From an uncultured Nioella sp. (GTDB lineage: Bacteria; Pseudomonadota; Alphaproteobacteria; Rhodobacterales; Rhodobacteraceae), in the NCBI GenBank assembly GCA_947498125.1, contig CANMJH010000001.1, positions 1,240,001 through 1,304,000 of the forward strand: a stretch of DNA of 64,000 nucleotides, written 5' to 3'. A program made the position numbers and the translations under genes. This document shows positions 8,597-16,854 of the stretch, one piece after another (within the stretch, counting starts at the first letter, position 1; each line of letters begins with the position of its first letter). The notes under the pieces are model-generated. The model was given only the letters and a program-made list of their open reading frames with translations. It did no database searches and had not been told where the DNA came from.

Positions 8597-9040
8597 TTAG
8601 GCTTTGGTCGCTTTTTTCGCAGCAGTCGTCACGTCTGCGGTCGCTTTTTTAACAGCGGCAGTTGCTTCTTCCGAAGCTTCTTTGCCAGCGGCCATCATCA
8701 GTTCAACAGTTTCCATCTGAACTTTTTTCGCGATCTCAGCGAAAGAGGCCAGTGTTTCTGCAGACATCTCAGCTTGAGCCGATGCGAAATCGGTCATGGC
8801 TTTGGTGTAGGCGGTTGGCTCGTCTTTAACGGCGGTTACGTCAGCCAGCTTGGACAGAGTGTCTTTTGTCCATTTCGAGGAAATCTCGGTAGATTTCTCA
8901 GCGGCTTCCAAAGCAACTTTCGAGAACTTCTCGCCCATTGCGGCGGAAGATTTGAAAGCTTCGGTATATGCTTCGGTGTCTACAGGGAAAGCTGCCAGAG
9001 CTTCGTTAACGTATTTGTTGAAATCTGCTGTTTTAGCCAT
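8597..9040 (-). CDS. phaP: Phasin (PHA granule-associated protein)
   Basis: Coats polyhydroxyalkanoate granules. The 147-residue product is Ala/Lys/Glu-rich and almost wholly helical, with the phasin pattern (FPVDTEAYTEAFK, EISSKWTKDTLSKL, ASFAEIAKKVQMETVELM) and a Lys-Ala repeat tail (KKATADVTTAAKKATKA). GGAG lies about 10 bases before the ATG at 9040; a longer frame to 9130 is an upstream extension through the promoter region and is rejected. The promoter region contains PhaR-type sites, so it is probably induced when PHA titrates PhaR. Confidence 0.93.
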   Translation of the reverse strand: MAKTADFNKYVNEALAAFPVDTEAYTEAFKSSAAMGEKFSKVALEAAEKSTEISSKWTKDTLSKLADVTAVKDEPTAYTKAMTDFASAQAEMSAETLASFAEIAKKVQMETVELMMAAGKEASEEATAAVKKATADVTTAAKKATKA

Positions 9041-9113
9041 GGGTCTTACTCCAGTCTTGCCTTGCGGCGATGTGATTGCGTTCTGCGTCTCTCGGCGCTT
9101 GCTAACAATATGC

Positions 9114-9155
9114 ATGCTGCAGTGCGGCATTTCAAGTATTTTTTCTGCACTGCAG
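9114..9155 (-). promoter_or_regulatory. Two PhaR-type binding sites upstream of phaP
   Basis: CTGC-ACT-GCAG at 9145-9155 is an exact match to the CTGC-N3-GCAG motif known for Paracoccus PhaR. CTGC-AGT-GCGG at 9117-9127 matches with one mismatch inside a larger near-palindrome (9114-9130). Both lie in front of phaP. The match to the motif is seen; binding is inferred. Confidence 0.75.
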
Positions 9156-9181
9156 CAAAAACTTCACAAAACTGGGCGTAA

Positions 9182-10993
9182 TCAATCCTTTGTGGACACC
9201 AAAACGTAGGTTCCGGGTGCATCGCATAGGGCTTCATAGCCCGACTCACCCGGAATTCGGGCCTTTACCTCAGCGCCAGAGTTCTTGCGCAGCCATTCTT
9301 CCCAACGCGGCCACCACGACCCGTTCTGCTTGGTTGCGCTGTTCAGCCACTCATCCGAAGACAAGGTCAGATCAGGGTTTGTGTAATGGCCGTATTTCTT
9401 TTTCGAAGGCGGGTTCACGATGCCAGCGATGTGGCCCGATTCAGACAAGATAAACGTTTTGCTCTTTGAGCCAAATTTCTGGATGCCCAGATAGCTCTGC
9501 TTCCAGGCGGCAATGTGATCGGTCTCGCAAGCAATGGCGCAGATCGGCACGTCAACATCTTTGACATGCAAGGTCTCGCCCATGAAATCGAACCCTTCAC
9601 TGGCCAGCTGATTGCCCTGACACAGTTGGCGCAAGTACTTAACAACCATCGGTCCCGGCAGGTTAGTTGAATCGCAGTTCCAATAAAGCAGATCAAAGGC
9701 AGGCGGCGCTTCGCCCATCATGTAGTTGCGAATGGCCGGGCCATAAACAAGGTCATTGGCGCGCAGGAAGCTAAAGGTTTTGGACATGAAATAGCTGTCC
9801 AGATAGCCCTTCTCATTCGCCTGCCGTTCAATCGCGTCAACGAAATCATCTTGCAGGAAAACAGTGAATTCACCTTGATCGGAAAAATCGGTCAGCGTGG
9901 TGAACAGCGTGGCCGAGCGCACAGATTTGTCGCCGCGTTTTTTCATCAGCGCCAAAGTCGCGCTCAGCGTGGTGCCTGCGATACAATAGCCAATCGCATT
10001 GACCTTCTTCTCACCGGTGATCTCTTTGGCCACTCGGATCGCTTCAAGATAGCCATCCTCAACATAGGTCTCGAGGGCCAGATCCTTGTCTTCGGGCGTT
10101 GGGTTGCACCAACTGACAACGAACAGAGTATAGCCCTGATCAACGATCCAGCGGATCATCGAATTTTGCGGCTTCAGATCCAAAACGTAGAATTTATTGA
10201 TCCAAGGTGGGAAAATGATCATCGGCGTCCGGCGAACCTTTTCGGTGGTCGGCGCGTATTGGATCAGCTCCATCATCCGGTTGCGGAAAACAACTTTGCC
10301 CTCGGCGGTGCCGATATTCTCACCCACGGTAAAGGCATTTGGATCTGCAAGCGTCGGCAGCAACTGCCCGTGATTGGCTTCGATGTCTTGGACTAGATTC
10401 TCTAGCCCATCAACAAGGCTCTGCCCCTCGGTCTCAACAGCTTTTTCAAGAGCGTCGGGATTGGTGGCAAGGTAGTTGGTCGGCGCAAACAGGTCGATAA
10501 TCTGCCGGGAAAAGAACTCGACCCGCGCCCGTTCGCGCTCATCCAGCCCTTCAAGATCACTTACCGCCTTTTCAATCGCGTCAGAATTCAACTCGTATTG
10601 CTTGCGGACAAATCGAAAATACGGATGGGTGCGCCAGAGCTCGTTTTTGAACCTGCGGTCTTTTGGCGCGTCTTCATCGTCTTCAACGACAAATTTTCCG
10701 GCGGCCATGACCTGCTGCGTCTCAATAAAATTCTCGAGCGCTTTTCCCCAATACGAGACCTGTTGTTCGATCATTTTGGAGGGATCAGTCAACATCTCAG
10801 ACCACAGCGCAGTACTTGCTTTTACGTACAGATCGCTTCCTGGGCCTTCCAGCCCGGCATCATTGGTCATGTCCTTTTGACCAAGCGCCGCAACCATACG
10901 TTGAGACAGTTCTTCCATCCGTTTCAAATTTGCGTTCAAGCGGTCCAGATCTTCGCCCATTTCGGCATCCTCACCAGTTAGTTTCTGTCCCAT
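9182..10993 (-). CDS. phaC: Class I poly(R)-hydroxyalkanoate synthase
   Basis: Polymerises (R)-3-hydroxyacyl-CoA to PHA on the granule surface. 603 residues, the size of class I synthases. The N-terminal variable region is acidic; the catalytic alpha/beta-hydrolase domain carries the lipase-like box GYCIAGT with nucleophile Cys337, Asp492 in ETDHIAAW and His521 in SGHIAGI. The box has Ala where Cupriavidus has Gly. No phaA/phaB is in the window. Divergent from phaZ with a PhaR-like site between them. Confidence 0.96.
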   Translation of the reverse strand: MGQKLTGEDAEMGEDLDRLNANLKRMEELSQRMVAALGQKDMTNDAGLEGPGSDLYVKASTALWSEMLTDPSKMIEQQVSYWGKALENFIETQQVMAAGKFVVEDDEDAPKDRRFKNELWRTHPYFRFVRKQYELNSDAIEKAVSDLEGLDERERARVEFFSRQIIDLFAPTNYLATNPDALEKAVETEGQSLVDGLENLVQDIEANHGQLLPTLADPNAFTVGENIGTAEGKVVFRNRMMELIQYAPTTEKVRRTPMIIFPPWINKFYVLDLKPQNSMIRWIVDQGYTLFVVSWCNPTPEDKDLALETYVEDGYLEAIRVAKEITGEKKVNAIGYCIAGTTLSATLALMKKRGDKSVRSATLFTTLTDFSDQGEFTVFLQDDFVDAIERQANEKGYLDSYFMSKTFSFLRANDLVYGPAIRNYMMGEAPPAFDLLYWNCDSTNLPGPMVVKYLRQLCQGNQLASEGFDFMGETLHVKDVDVPICAIACETDHIAAWKQSYLGIQKFGSKSKTFILSESGHIAGIVNPPSKKKYGHYTNPDLTLSSDEWLNSATKQNGSWWPRWEEWLRKNSGAEVKARIPGESGYEALCDAPGTYVLVSTKD

Positions 10994-11014
10994 AGCTTGA
11001 TTTTACCCTATTTA

Positions 11015-11029
11015 TGCTGCATGTGCATA
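11015..11029. promoter_or_regulatory. Candidate PhaR site between phaC and phaZ
   Basis: ATGCTGCATGTGCAT at 11015-11029 resembles the phaP upstream site at 9114-9130 (shared ATGCTGCA, then GTGC) and approximates CTGC-N4-GCAG with one mismatch. It lies in the 130-base divergent gap. Confidence 0.5.
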
Positions 11030-11123
11030 TATGCCTTGCCGGCGTTAATGGGCAAAGCGACCAATTGAACCTGAGGACAAAAACCTTAGGGAATTGCCGC
11101 AAATAAGCAGGAGCCACCGCACG

Positions 11124-12380
11124 ATGAGACAACTTCTTACCTACGATTTGATGGAATCGATGCGGGTCACGAATCAATGGCTGGGTGCAAGTGCGCAGGC
11201 ATTTGGGTCCTTCCCACAATTCGGTTTGGCACCGAACCCGATGTTCAAAATTACCGCCGCTTGGGGCGAAGTTATGGAACGCAGTTTCCAGCGTATGGTC
11301 GCAAAACCTGACTGGAACATCCATTCTATTCCCGGCGACGACGGGCGGGATCATTTGATCGAAGTGAACACTGTTGTTGAGCGCCCCTTTGGCGATCTCA
11401 TCCGCTTTGACGTTCAGGGACGCGAGCCCACAGGCCGAAAGGTTTTGCTGGTCGCGCCGATGTCTGGCCACTATGCCACCTTGCTTCGTTCCACCGTGAT
11501 CAGCCTTTTGCCCGACTGTGATGTCTACATCACCGACTGGCACAATGCGCGCGATATTCCAGTCTCAGAGGGCAAGTTCGACGTCGAAGACTACACGCTC
11601 TATCTTGTTGATTTCCTGCGCGAAATGGGCCCCGACACTAACGTGATCGCAGTCTGCCAACCCGCGCCTTTGGCCCTTGCCGCGACGGCCTATCTGGCCG
11701 AGGAAGACCCCGCCGCGCAGCCACGCACCTTGACCCTGATTGGCGGCCCAATCGACCCGGATGCCGCCGCAACAGACGTCACCGATTTCGGCAATCGCGT
11801 CACAATGGGCCATCTTGAGCAGCACATCGTGCAACGCGTTGGCTTTAAATATGAAGGCGCGGGCCGGATGGTCTATCCGGGCCTTTTGCAGCTTGCCAGT
11901 TTCATGAGCATGAACGCTGAAAAACACACCAAAGCCTTCACGGATCAGGTTATGCGCGTCTCAAAAGGCGAAGCCTCGGATCACGACAAGCACAACCGCT
12001 TCTATGATGAGTATCTTGCCGTCATGGATATGACCGCCGAGTTTTACCTCTCGACGGTCGAGAGAATCTTCAAGCGCCTAGAGATTGCAAAGAACGAATT
12101 TGTCGTCGCTGGCAAGCTAGTTGACCTCGGCAAAATTACCACAGTTGCGGTAAAAACCGTCGAAGGCGGCAAGGATGACATCTCGGCCCCGGGCCAATGC
12201 GTCGCTGCGCTGCGTCTATGCACCGGCCTGCCGGACGAGAAGAAAGCCAATTACATTGAGCCAGAGGCTGGCCACTACGGGATTTTTGCTGGCAAAAGCT
12301 GGCGGAACAACATCCGGCCCTTGGTTCTGGACTTTATTGATGGCAATCGCGACGAGCCAATCCAGAAGGCCGCGCAGTAA
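11124..12380 (+). CDS. phaZ: Intracellular polyhydroxyalkanoate depolymerase
   Basis: Mobilises native intracellular PHA granules. 418 residues, with the PhaZ1-type catalytic Cys178 in IAVCQPAPLAL instead of a Ser, and a likely catalytic His in EAGHYGIF near the C-terminus. The N-terminal region (MRQLLTYDLMESMR) is typical. The frame opens 30 bases earlier, but AGGAG at 11109-11113 is 10 bases before the ATG at 11124. No signal peptide, consistent with cytoplasmic action. Divergent from phaC, so storage and use may share control. Confidence 0.94.
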   Translation: MRQLLTYDLMESMRVTNQWLGASAQAFGSFPQFGLAPNPMFKITAAWGEVMERSFQRMVAKPDWNIHSIPGDDGRDHLIEVNTVVERPFGDLIRFDVQGREPTGRKVLLVAPMSGHYATLLRSTVISLLPDCDVYITDWHNARDIPVSEGKFDVEDYTLYLVDFLREMGPDTNVIAVCQPAPLALAATAYLAEEDPAAQPRTLTLIGGPIDPDAAATDVTDFGNRVTMGHLEQHIVQRVGFKYEGAGRMVYPGLLQLASFMSMNAEKHTKAFTDQVMRVSKGEASDHDKHNRFYDEYLAVMDMTAEFYLSTVERIFKRLEIAKNEFVVAGKLVDLGKITTVAVKTVEGGKDDISAPGQCVAALRLCTGLPDEKKANYIEPEAGHYGIFAGKSWRNNIRPLVLDFIDGNRDEPIQKAAQ

Positions 12381-12405
12381 CTCTGCCCGCAACACATTAA
12401 AAATC

Positions 12406-12430
12406 GCGGCCCGTTTGGGCCGCTTTTTTT
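12406..12430. terminator. Bidirectional terminator after phaZ
   Basis: GCGGCCC (12406-12412), loop GTTT, GGGCCGC (12417-12423), then seven T on plus. The minus-strand RNA of the convergent hydrolase, which stops at 12429, continues into GATTTTTAA. The stem overlaps the last bases of that gene's stop region. Confidence 0.9.
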
Positions 12431-13121
12431 ATGCCGAAAGCCACTCAATCAAGATCGAGACAACGGCTTGCGGCTGCTCCAAGCTTGGATAATGCCCTGC
12501 CCCATCCAAGGACGCCAAGCCGCAATGCGGGATAAGTTCGGCCATCAACTCATGACGGCGCGGCGGGGTCAGGCGGTCATAAATTCCGCAAAGCACCAAT
12601 GAAGGCACCGAAATTCGCCTGAGTGTGCCTTGCTGATCCGGGCGCCGTTGCAATGCCTTAGACTGAGTCAGGAACGCCTCCAGCCCCAAAGTCGCGGACA
12701 TCTCTTGAATTTCGTTTTGCACATGGGTCAAGGCCGCGCCGGGGGCGAGACTGCTTTCAGGGAAGGTTTCGCGCATCACATCAGACAGCCGCCCGGCCTT
12801 GGCCCGCGCCATGGCCAAATCCCGCTCGGCGGCGACATTGGGCGGCTCATGCAAGGGATCAGTCGACATCAGCGCCAACCGCGTCACGCGATCAGGGGCA
12901 CGGCGGACCACCTCCATCGCAACATTGCCGCCAAGCGAATGCCCAACCAAAGCAAATGTTTCGGGCGCATCTTTCAACACCCTTTCGGCCATATCGCGCA
13001 CGGATTCAGCTTGGCCCAATGTGGCCATCTGTATTGACCGCGTCCGCGACAGGATTTGGATCTGCGGGGCAAAGAGCCTGTAATTGCTCATCAGCCCGGG
13101 AATAAAAACAATAGGTTCCAA
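12429..13121 (-). CDS. Alpha/beta-fold hydrolase
   Basis: A 230-residue cytoplasmic hydrolase. Seen: IVFIPGLMSN (oxyanion strand), nucleophile elbow GHSLGGN (about 60-66), acid in CGIYDRLTP, histidine in GAGHYPSLEQP. A complete Ser-Asp-His triad is therefore present. Related proteins include esterases and peroxidase-like hydrolases; no substrate can be assigned. It converges with phaZ, so a link to PHA metabolism is only positional. Confidence 0.85.
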   Translation of the reverse strand: MEPIVFIPGLMSNYRLFAPQIQILSRTRSIQMATLGQAESVRDMAERVLKDAPETFALVGHSLGGNVAMEVVRRAPDRVTRLALMSTDPLHEPPNVAAERDLAMARAKAGRLSDVMRETFPESSLAPGAALTHVQNEIQEMSATLGLEAFLTQSKALQRRPDQQGTLRRISVPSLVLCGIYDRLTPPRRHELMAELIPHCGLASLDGAGHYPSLEQPQAVVSILIEWLSA

Positions 13122-13223
13122 AGAAGTACCTGGCCCGTCTTAATAGTGGGAATTAGGTAGTGCGCCTACAATGTTGGGCGCGGCCCCAAGGGTCAATCCC
13201 GAAGCGCCGCGCAATCGATTATT

Positions 13224-14240
13224 TCAGAAGGCAACGCGAATAAATTCAACGCCGTTCCAACGTCTGCGAATGAGACAGCCTTGCGGCAAACCCAATTGCG
13301 TACAAACCTGCGGCGTCACATCCATCAAGATGTCGGTCGGCTGCGCTTCATCTGCAAAGCCGCTGACCGCCAAAATGCCCCACGGCGCGGCGCCAGAGTT
13401 GATTGCGCCCGAGACGTAAACTTCGATCAGGCAATTGGCGAACCCGCAATTGCCCGCCCCCTGCCCGCCGGTCAGACTGCCCCCCTGACAAGACACACCG
13501 CGCCAATCCAGCACCACATCCTCGATCCCGTCACCATCAAAATCGCTGTAATCGATTGTGTCGGCCTGCACTTCTCCCGGGCCGCCACAATGGGTGGTGA
13601 TATCAGCCAGCATCCTGTCCAGCATTGGCTGACCCGACTCAGCCACGTCCGGAGCGTTTGAGGCCACGCGAATTCTATTGATCATCTCGACCGCATGCGC
13701 AGGCATTGGTGTGCCTGTTGCCATCCAATGCGCGTCACAAAACTGCATGGCACCTGTAACCGCCGATGCAATTCCATCACCTGGCAAAGCGTAAATCCGT
13801 TGTTCGCCGCGATAAATGTCAACCGGGCCGCCTTGCAGTAGCGACACGATCAGAGGGTCGCCAACCGAAATATAGGTCTCCCATCGGGCGCCGTTCAGTT
13901 CATTGTAGCGCAAGTCAGACAAGATGTAGCCCAACCCATTCGACACGATCATGACATCGTTACGTGTTGCCGCATTTGCCCAATGGTGCTGCTCAGCCGG
14001 GATAAGAGCATCGGGCAGTTCAATGGTAAAAACATATGGGTGATGTGGGCCATCCTCTGACCCGACCATCATGTCAGCGCCGGGGTGATAGCCTGAGCAG
14101 CCGATAAACATCTCGGAATACTCGGAATTGACCGCCCCCCAAAACCAGCCAGCCTCAAATGTTGTATCCAAACGCCAATCCTGCGCCTGGACGGACAAGG
14201 TCGAAAGGCAAAGCGCGGCAAGAGCCAGTAAAAATCGCAT
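13224..14240 (-). CDS. Exported protein of unknown function
   Basis: 338 residues with a clear signal peptide (MRFLLALAALCLSTLSVQAQ, cleavage near AQA-Q). I do not recognise a family. The mature part has about ten cysteines, probably disulfides, and an FG-GAP/VCBS-like calcium stretch DFDGDGIEDVVLDW (about 240-253), followed by Gly-rich and Cys-containing segments. It lies 11 bases downstream of an alpha/beta hydrolase gene in the same direction and may be cotranscribed. Periplasmic or secreted. Confidence 0.7.
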   Translation of the reverse strand: MRFLLALAALCLSTLSVQAQDWRLDTTFEAGWFWGAVNSEYSEMFIGCSGYHPGADMMVGSEDGPHHPYVFTIELPDALIPAEQHHWANAATRNDVMIVSNGLGYILSDLRYNELNGARWETYISVGDPLIVSLLQGGPVDIYRGEQRIYALPGDGIASAVTGAMQFCDAHWMATGTPMPAHAVEMINRIRVASNAPDVAESGQPMLDRMLADITTHCGGPGEVQADTIDYSDFDGDGIEDVVLDWRGVSCQGGSLTGGQGAGNCGFANCLIEVYVSGAINSGAAPWGILAVSGFADEAQPTDILMDVTPQVCTQLGLPQGCLIRRRWNGVEFIRVAF

Positions 14241-14251
14241 AGCATAATTCC

Positions 14252-15235
14252 TTATTCCGGGCCGATTCCGACATGATAGAGCCAGGTTAGAATGTCATCG
14301 GTCACCTGATCCGTCAAAGCCGGGCTAAGGATATCGCCAGCCAGAACATGGGAAAACGCGTCGCCGCCGACTTCTGGAACGACAACCTCAAGCACCTCAG
14401 CCGGGCCGCCCCAATTCTCGGCAAACATGCGCCCGGCAATAGGGGAAGAGACCTGATCGGCATCCGATATGATAAAGAGCGCAGGCAGATCCACATCACC
14501 ATAGTCACGCCGCGCAGCCTCGCCCATCATCGTGCCAACCGTGATGCCGCCCTGCACCGGGATGCAGAGGGTGAAATAGGTTTCATGCGCCTCGCTTATC
14601 GGGTCAATGCAGTGCTGACGGCCCGTGATAAACGGCAACCATAACCGCGCCCATGGCGCTTGGAACAGTGCCCCCGCCGCCCGCGTCAGACGAAAGTTCG
14701 GAGAAAGAAAGACCAGACCGGCAATCCCCTCGGCGCTGCCGTCTTCTGTCATCGCGATGGCCGTCAAAGTGCCGCCATTTGAGTTCGAGATAATCAAAAC
14801 CTCTTGGCCCACAGCCCGCGCAGCCTCGATATAAAACAGGGCGTCTTCTATCCATTGGCCGGCGCGCGTGACCTCTAACGCATCCGTTCCGCGCCCATGG
14901 CCGCGAATACGCGCAAAAACCAGATTGGCCCCCAACGCCTCTGCCACCCTATCGGGGACCGGCCGAATTTCTTCTGAGGTCGCGACGAACCCATGAATAT
15001 AGAGCACGGAATATCGCGTTACTTGCCCCGGCGCGCCCACCCAAAGGATCCGCGCCTCGGCCCCCGGCGTAATGCCATCATATTGAGCTTCGCGCCCCGC
15101 TATGGCGATTTCGGGATTTGTCAGATCTATTTCGCCCAAAGCCTGCCACTCGGGCGTTTCACGCGGGCCCCAGATCCAAACGGCCGCAACAAGCAAAACC
15201 AGCGCAACTATGACGCGCAGGGCTTTGTGCCCCAT
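14252..15235 (-). CDS. Membrane-anchored alpha/beta hydrolase with Ser-x-Ser-x-Gly elbow
   Basis: 327 residues with an N-terminal membrane helix (about 5-22, perhaps an uncleaved anchor), then an alpha/beta hydrolase. The usual GxSxG elbow reads SNSNGG (IISNSNGGT), with the first Gly replaced by Ser. The acid (IISDADQV) and His (DAFSHVLA) are in place, so activity is likely. Substrate unknown. Its start abuts the stop of the upstream hydrolase gene (TAGATG), so the two are translated from one mRNA. Confidence 0.82.
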   Translation of the reverse strand: MGHKALRVIVALVLLVAAVWIWGPRETPEWQALGEIDLTNPEIAIAGREAQYDGITPGAEARILWVGAPGQVTRYSVLYIHGFVATSEEIRPVPDRVAEALGANLVFARIRGHGRGTDALEVTRAGQWIEDALFYIEAARAVGQEVLIISNSNGGTLTAIAMTEDGSAEGIAGLVFLSPNFRLTRAAGALFQAPWARLWLPFITGRQHCIDPISEAHETYFTLCIPVQGGITVGTMMGEAARRDYGDVDLPALFIISDADQVSSPIAGRMFAENWGGPAEVLEVVVPEVGGDAFSHVLAGDILSPALTDQVTDDILTWLYHVGIGPE

Positions 15236-15979
15236 CTAGGCAAGCGCCGAGACCTCTTCAACGGCACCCACGATCATCGCAAGGCATGCCTCATCGGAAA
15301 ACCGGTGATCGACATGTTTCACGAAAGTGAGCTGAATATCCGCGCCGTCAAGGTGATCAAGCAAAGCCAGCGCCACCGAACGCTCCACCGCGTCATCTTC
15401 GGTTCCCTGCATCAGGCGGACAGGGACATGAATTGGAAAAGGATCTCGCAAGACCAGTTGATTGCGACCATCTTCAAACAGGCGGCGCGTCAGAATATAA
15501 GGCTCGCCATAGTCACTTGGCATCGCGATTTGGCCGGTTTCCATGACTTCGGCCTTTTGAGCATCTGAAAACCCGGCCCAATATCCATCTTCGGTGAAAT
15601 CCGGGGCGGCGGCGATACCGACCAGCCCGGCAAGTTTCTCAGGATGCCGTTTGGCCACTAGAAGAGAGATCCAGCCGCCCATCGAGCTGCCGACCAAAAT
15701 TTGAGGGCCCTCTGTCAGGGTCAGGATCGTCTCAACCGCGTCGTCGGCCCAATCGCCAATGCAGCCATCGGTAAACGCCTCGGAGCTTTCGCCGTGACCA
15801 GAATAGTCGAACCGCAAAAACGCCCGGCCATGTTCCTTAGCCCAATCCTCTAGATGCACAGCTTTGGTTCCCTCCATGTCGGATTTGAATCCGCCCAGAA
15901 AAACCACGCCGGGGCCGCTGCCTTCAGTTTTGTGATAGGCGATTCGGCGGTTCTTAGAGGTCGTTAAGGTATCGCTCAC
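15236..15979 (-). CDS. Alpha/beta hydrolase (ABHD10-like)
   Basis: 247 residues, cytoplasmic. Seen: VVFLGGFKSDMEG, the RFDYSGHGES strand-loop, nucleophile elbow GSSMGGW, acid in GTEDDAV and His in HVDHRF. The FKSDM and YSGHG features resemble the ABHD10/acyl-protein thioesterase-like branch, so a thioesterase or esterase role is plausible. First gene of a probable three-gene unit with 14252-15235 and 13224-14240. Divergent from the ArsR-AHSA1 gene, sharing the 119-base region with the tandem operators. Confidence 0.85.
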   Translation of the reverse strand: MSDTLTTSKNRRIAYHKTEGSGPGVVFLGGFKSDMEGTKAVHLEDWAKEHGRAFLRFDYSGHGESSEAFTDGCIGDWADDAVETILTLTEGPQILVGSSMGGWISLLVAKRHPEKLAGLVGIAAAPDFTEDGYWAGFSDAQKAEVMETGQIAMPSDYGEPYILTRRLFEDGRNQLVLRDPFPIHVPVRLMQGTEDDAVERSVALALLDHLDGADIQLTFVKHVDHRFSDEACLAMIVGAVEEVSALA

Positions 15980-16054
15980 GTCATATTCTCCGAAAATTCA
16001 CGCCTATTAAGCCATATTTTCCAGAGGGTTAGAAGGCTGCATTTTCATTAATAT

Positions 16055-16086
16055 GTGACCATCTTGTCACGTGACCACTTTGTCAC
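16055..16086 (+). promoter_or_regulatory. Two abutting 16-bp operator palindromes
   Basis: GTGAC-CATCTT-GTCAC at 16055-16070 is followed with no gap by GTGAC-CACTTT-GTCAC at 16071-16086. The inverted repeats are perfect in both arms, and the two copies differ only in the spacer. They cover the predicted promoter of the ArsR-family gene and lie between divergent genes, the expected place for autoregulation by a dimeric winged-helix repressor. Confidence 0.85.
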
Positions 16087-16093
16087 CTATAAG
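16064..16093 (+). promoter_or_regulatory. Promoter of the ArsR-AHSA1 gene, probably leaderless
   Basis: TTGTCA (16064-16069) and TATAAG (16088-16093) are separated by 18 bases. Transcription would start at or next to the ATG at 16099. No ribosome site is present before that ATG, so a leaderless mRNA is inferred. The -35 lies inside the first operator palindrome. Confidence 0.6.
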
Positions 16094-16098
16094 AATTC

Positions 16099-16842
16099 AT
16101 GGATGCGATTTTCAAAGCTTTAAACGACCCCACTCGCCGTGACCTGTTGGACCGCCTGCGCCAACGTGACGGACAAAGCCTGCAAGAGCTTGAGGCCGGG
16201 CTGGAGATGACGCGCTTTGGCGTGATGAAACATCTTAAGCTGCTCGAGGACGCATCCCTCATCGTCACGCGCAAAGAGGGGCGGTTTAAATACCACTACC
16301 TTAATGCGCTTCCCTTGCAGGAGGTGATCGATCGCTGGATCGAGCCGCTTCTTGTCAAACCACAAGCCCGGCAGGTTCTGGACCTGAAGGCGCAACTGGA
16401 AGGCACCGCCCAAATGAAACCCGATTACATGATGCAAACCTTTATCAAGACCGACCAGGATCGGCTGTGGGATGTCCTGACGGACCCCGCCGAAATGGAG
16501 AAATTCCACTTCATGGCCTCAAAGGTTGAAGGCACGGCAACCGAAGGTGACACCATCCGTTACATCACGCCCGATGATAACGACATGCTGCATATGAAGG
16601 TGCTGAAGCTTGATCCGAAATCCCGGATTGAATGGACGTTCGAGCCGAAATGGCTGGGCCCTGACGCGCCTGCCTCGCGCTGTGTCTATCTGGTTGAGGC
16701 CGAAGGCCCGCATTGCAAGCTGACGATCGAGCATTACGACATCGCCCCCGGACAAGAAGGGTTTTCCGAAGGCTGGGAGCGGCTGGCGGCGTCGCTCAAA
16801 TCCTATATCGAAACCGGAACCGGCCTGAAGGCCGCAATGTAA
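16099..16842 (+). CDS. ArsR-family HTH fused to an AHSA1/SRPBCC domain
   Basis: 247 residues in two domains. Residues about 1-90 are an ArsR winged helix (FKALNDPTRRDLLDRL, then MTRFGVMKHLKLLEDASLI); residues about 110-240 are an AHSA1/SRPBCC (START-like) ligand fold (FIKTDQDRLWDVLTDPAEMEKF). The HTH half lacks the metal-binding cysteines of metal-sensing ArsR proteins. The fusion suggests a repressor whose hydrophobic ligand binds in the same polypeptide. It likely binds the tandem palindromes just upstream. The MAPEG gene follows 12 bases later. Confidence 0.87.
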   Translation: MDAIFKALNDPTRRDLLDRLRQRDGQSLQELEAGLEMTRFGVMKHLKLLEDASLIVTRKEGRFKYHYLNALPLQEVIDRWIEPLLVKPQARQVLDLKAQLEGTAQMKPDYMMQTFIKTDQDRLWDVLTDPAEMEKFHFMASKVEGTATEGDTIRYITPDDNDMLHMKVLKLDPKSRIEWTFEPKWLGPDAPASRCVYLVEAEGPHCKLTIEHYDIAPGQEGFSEGWERLAASLKSYIETGTGLKAAM

Positions 16843-16854
16843 GGAGTTGATATC

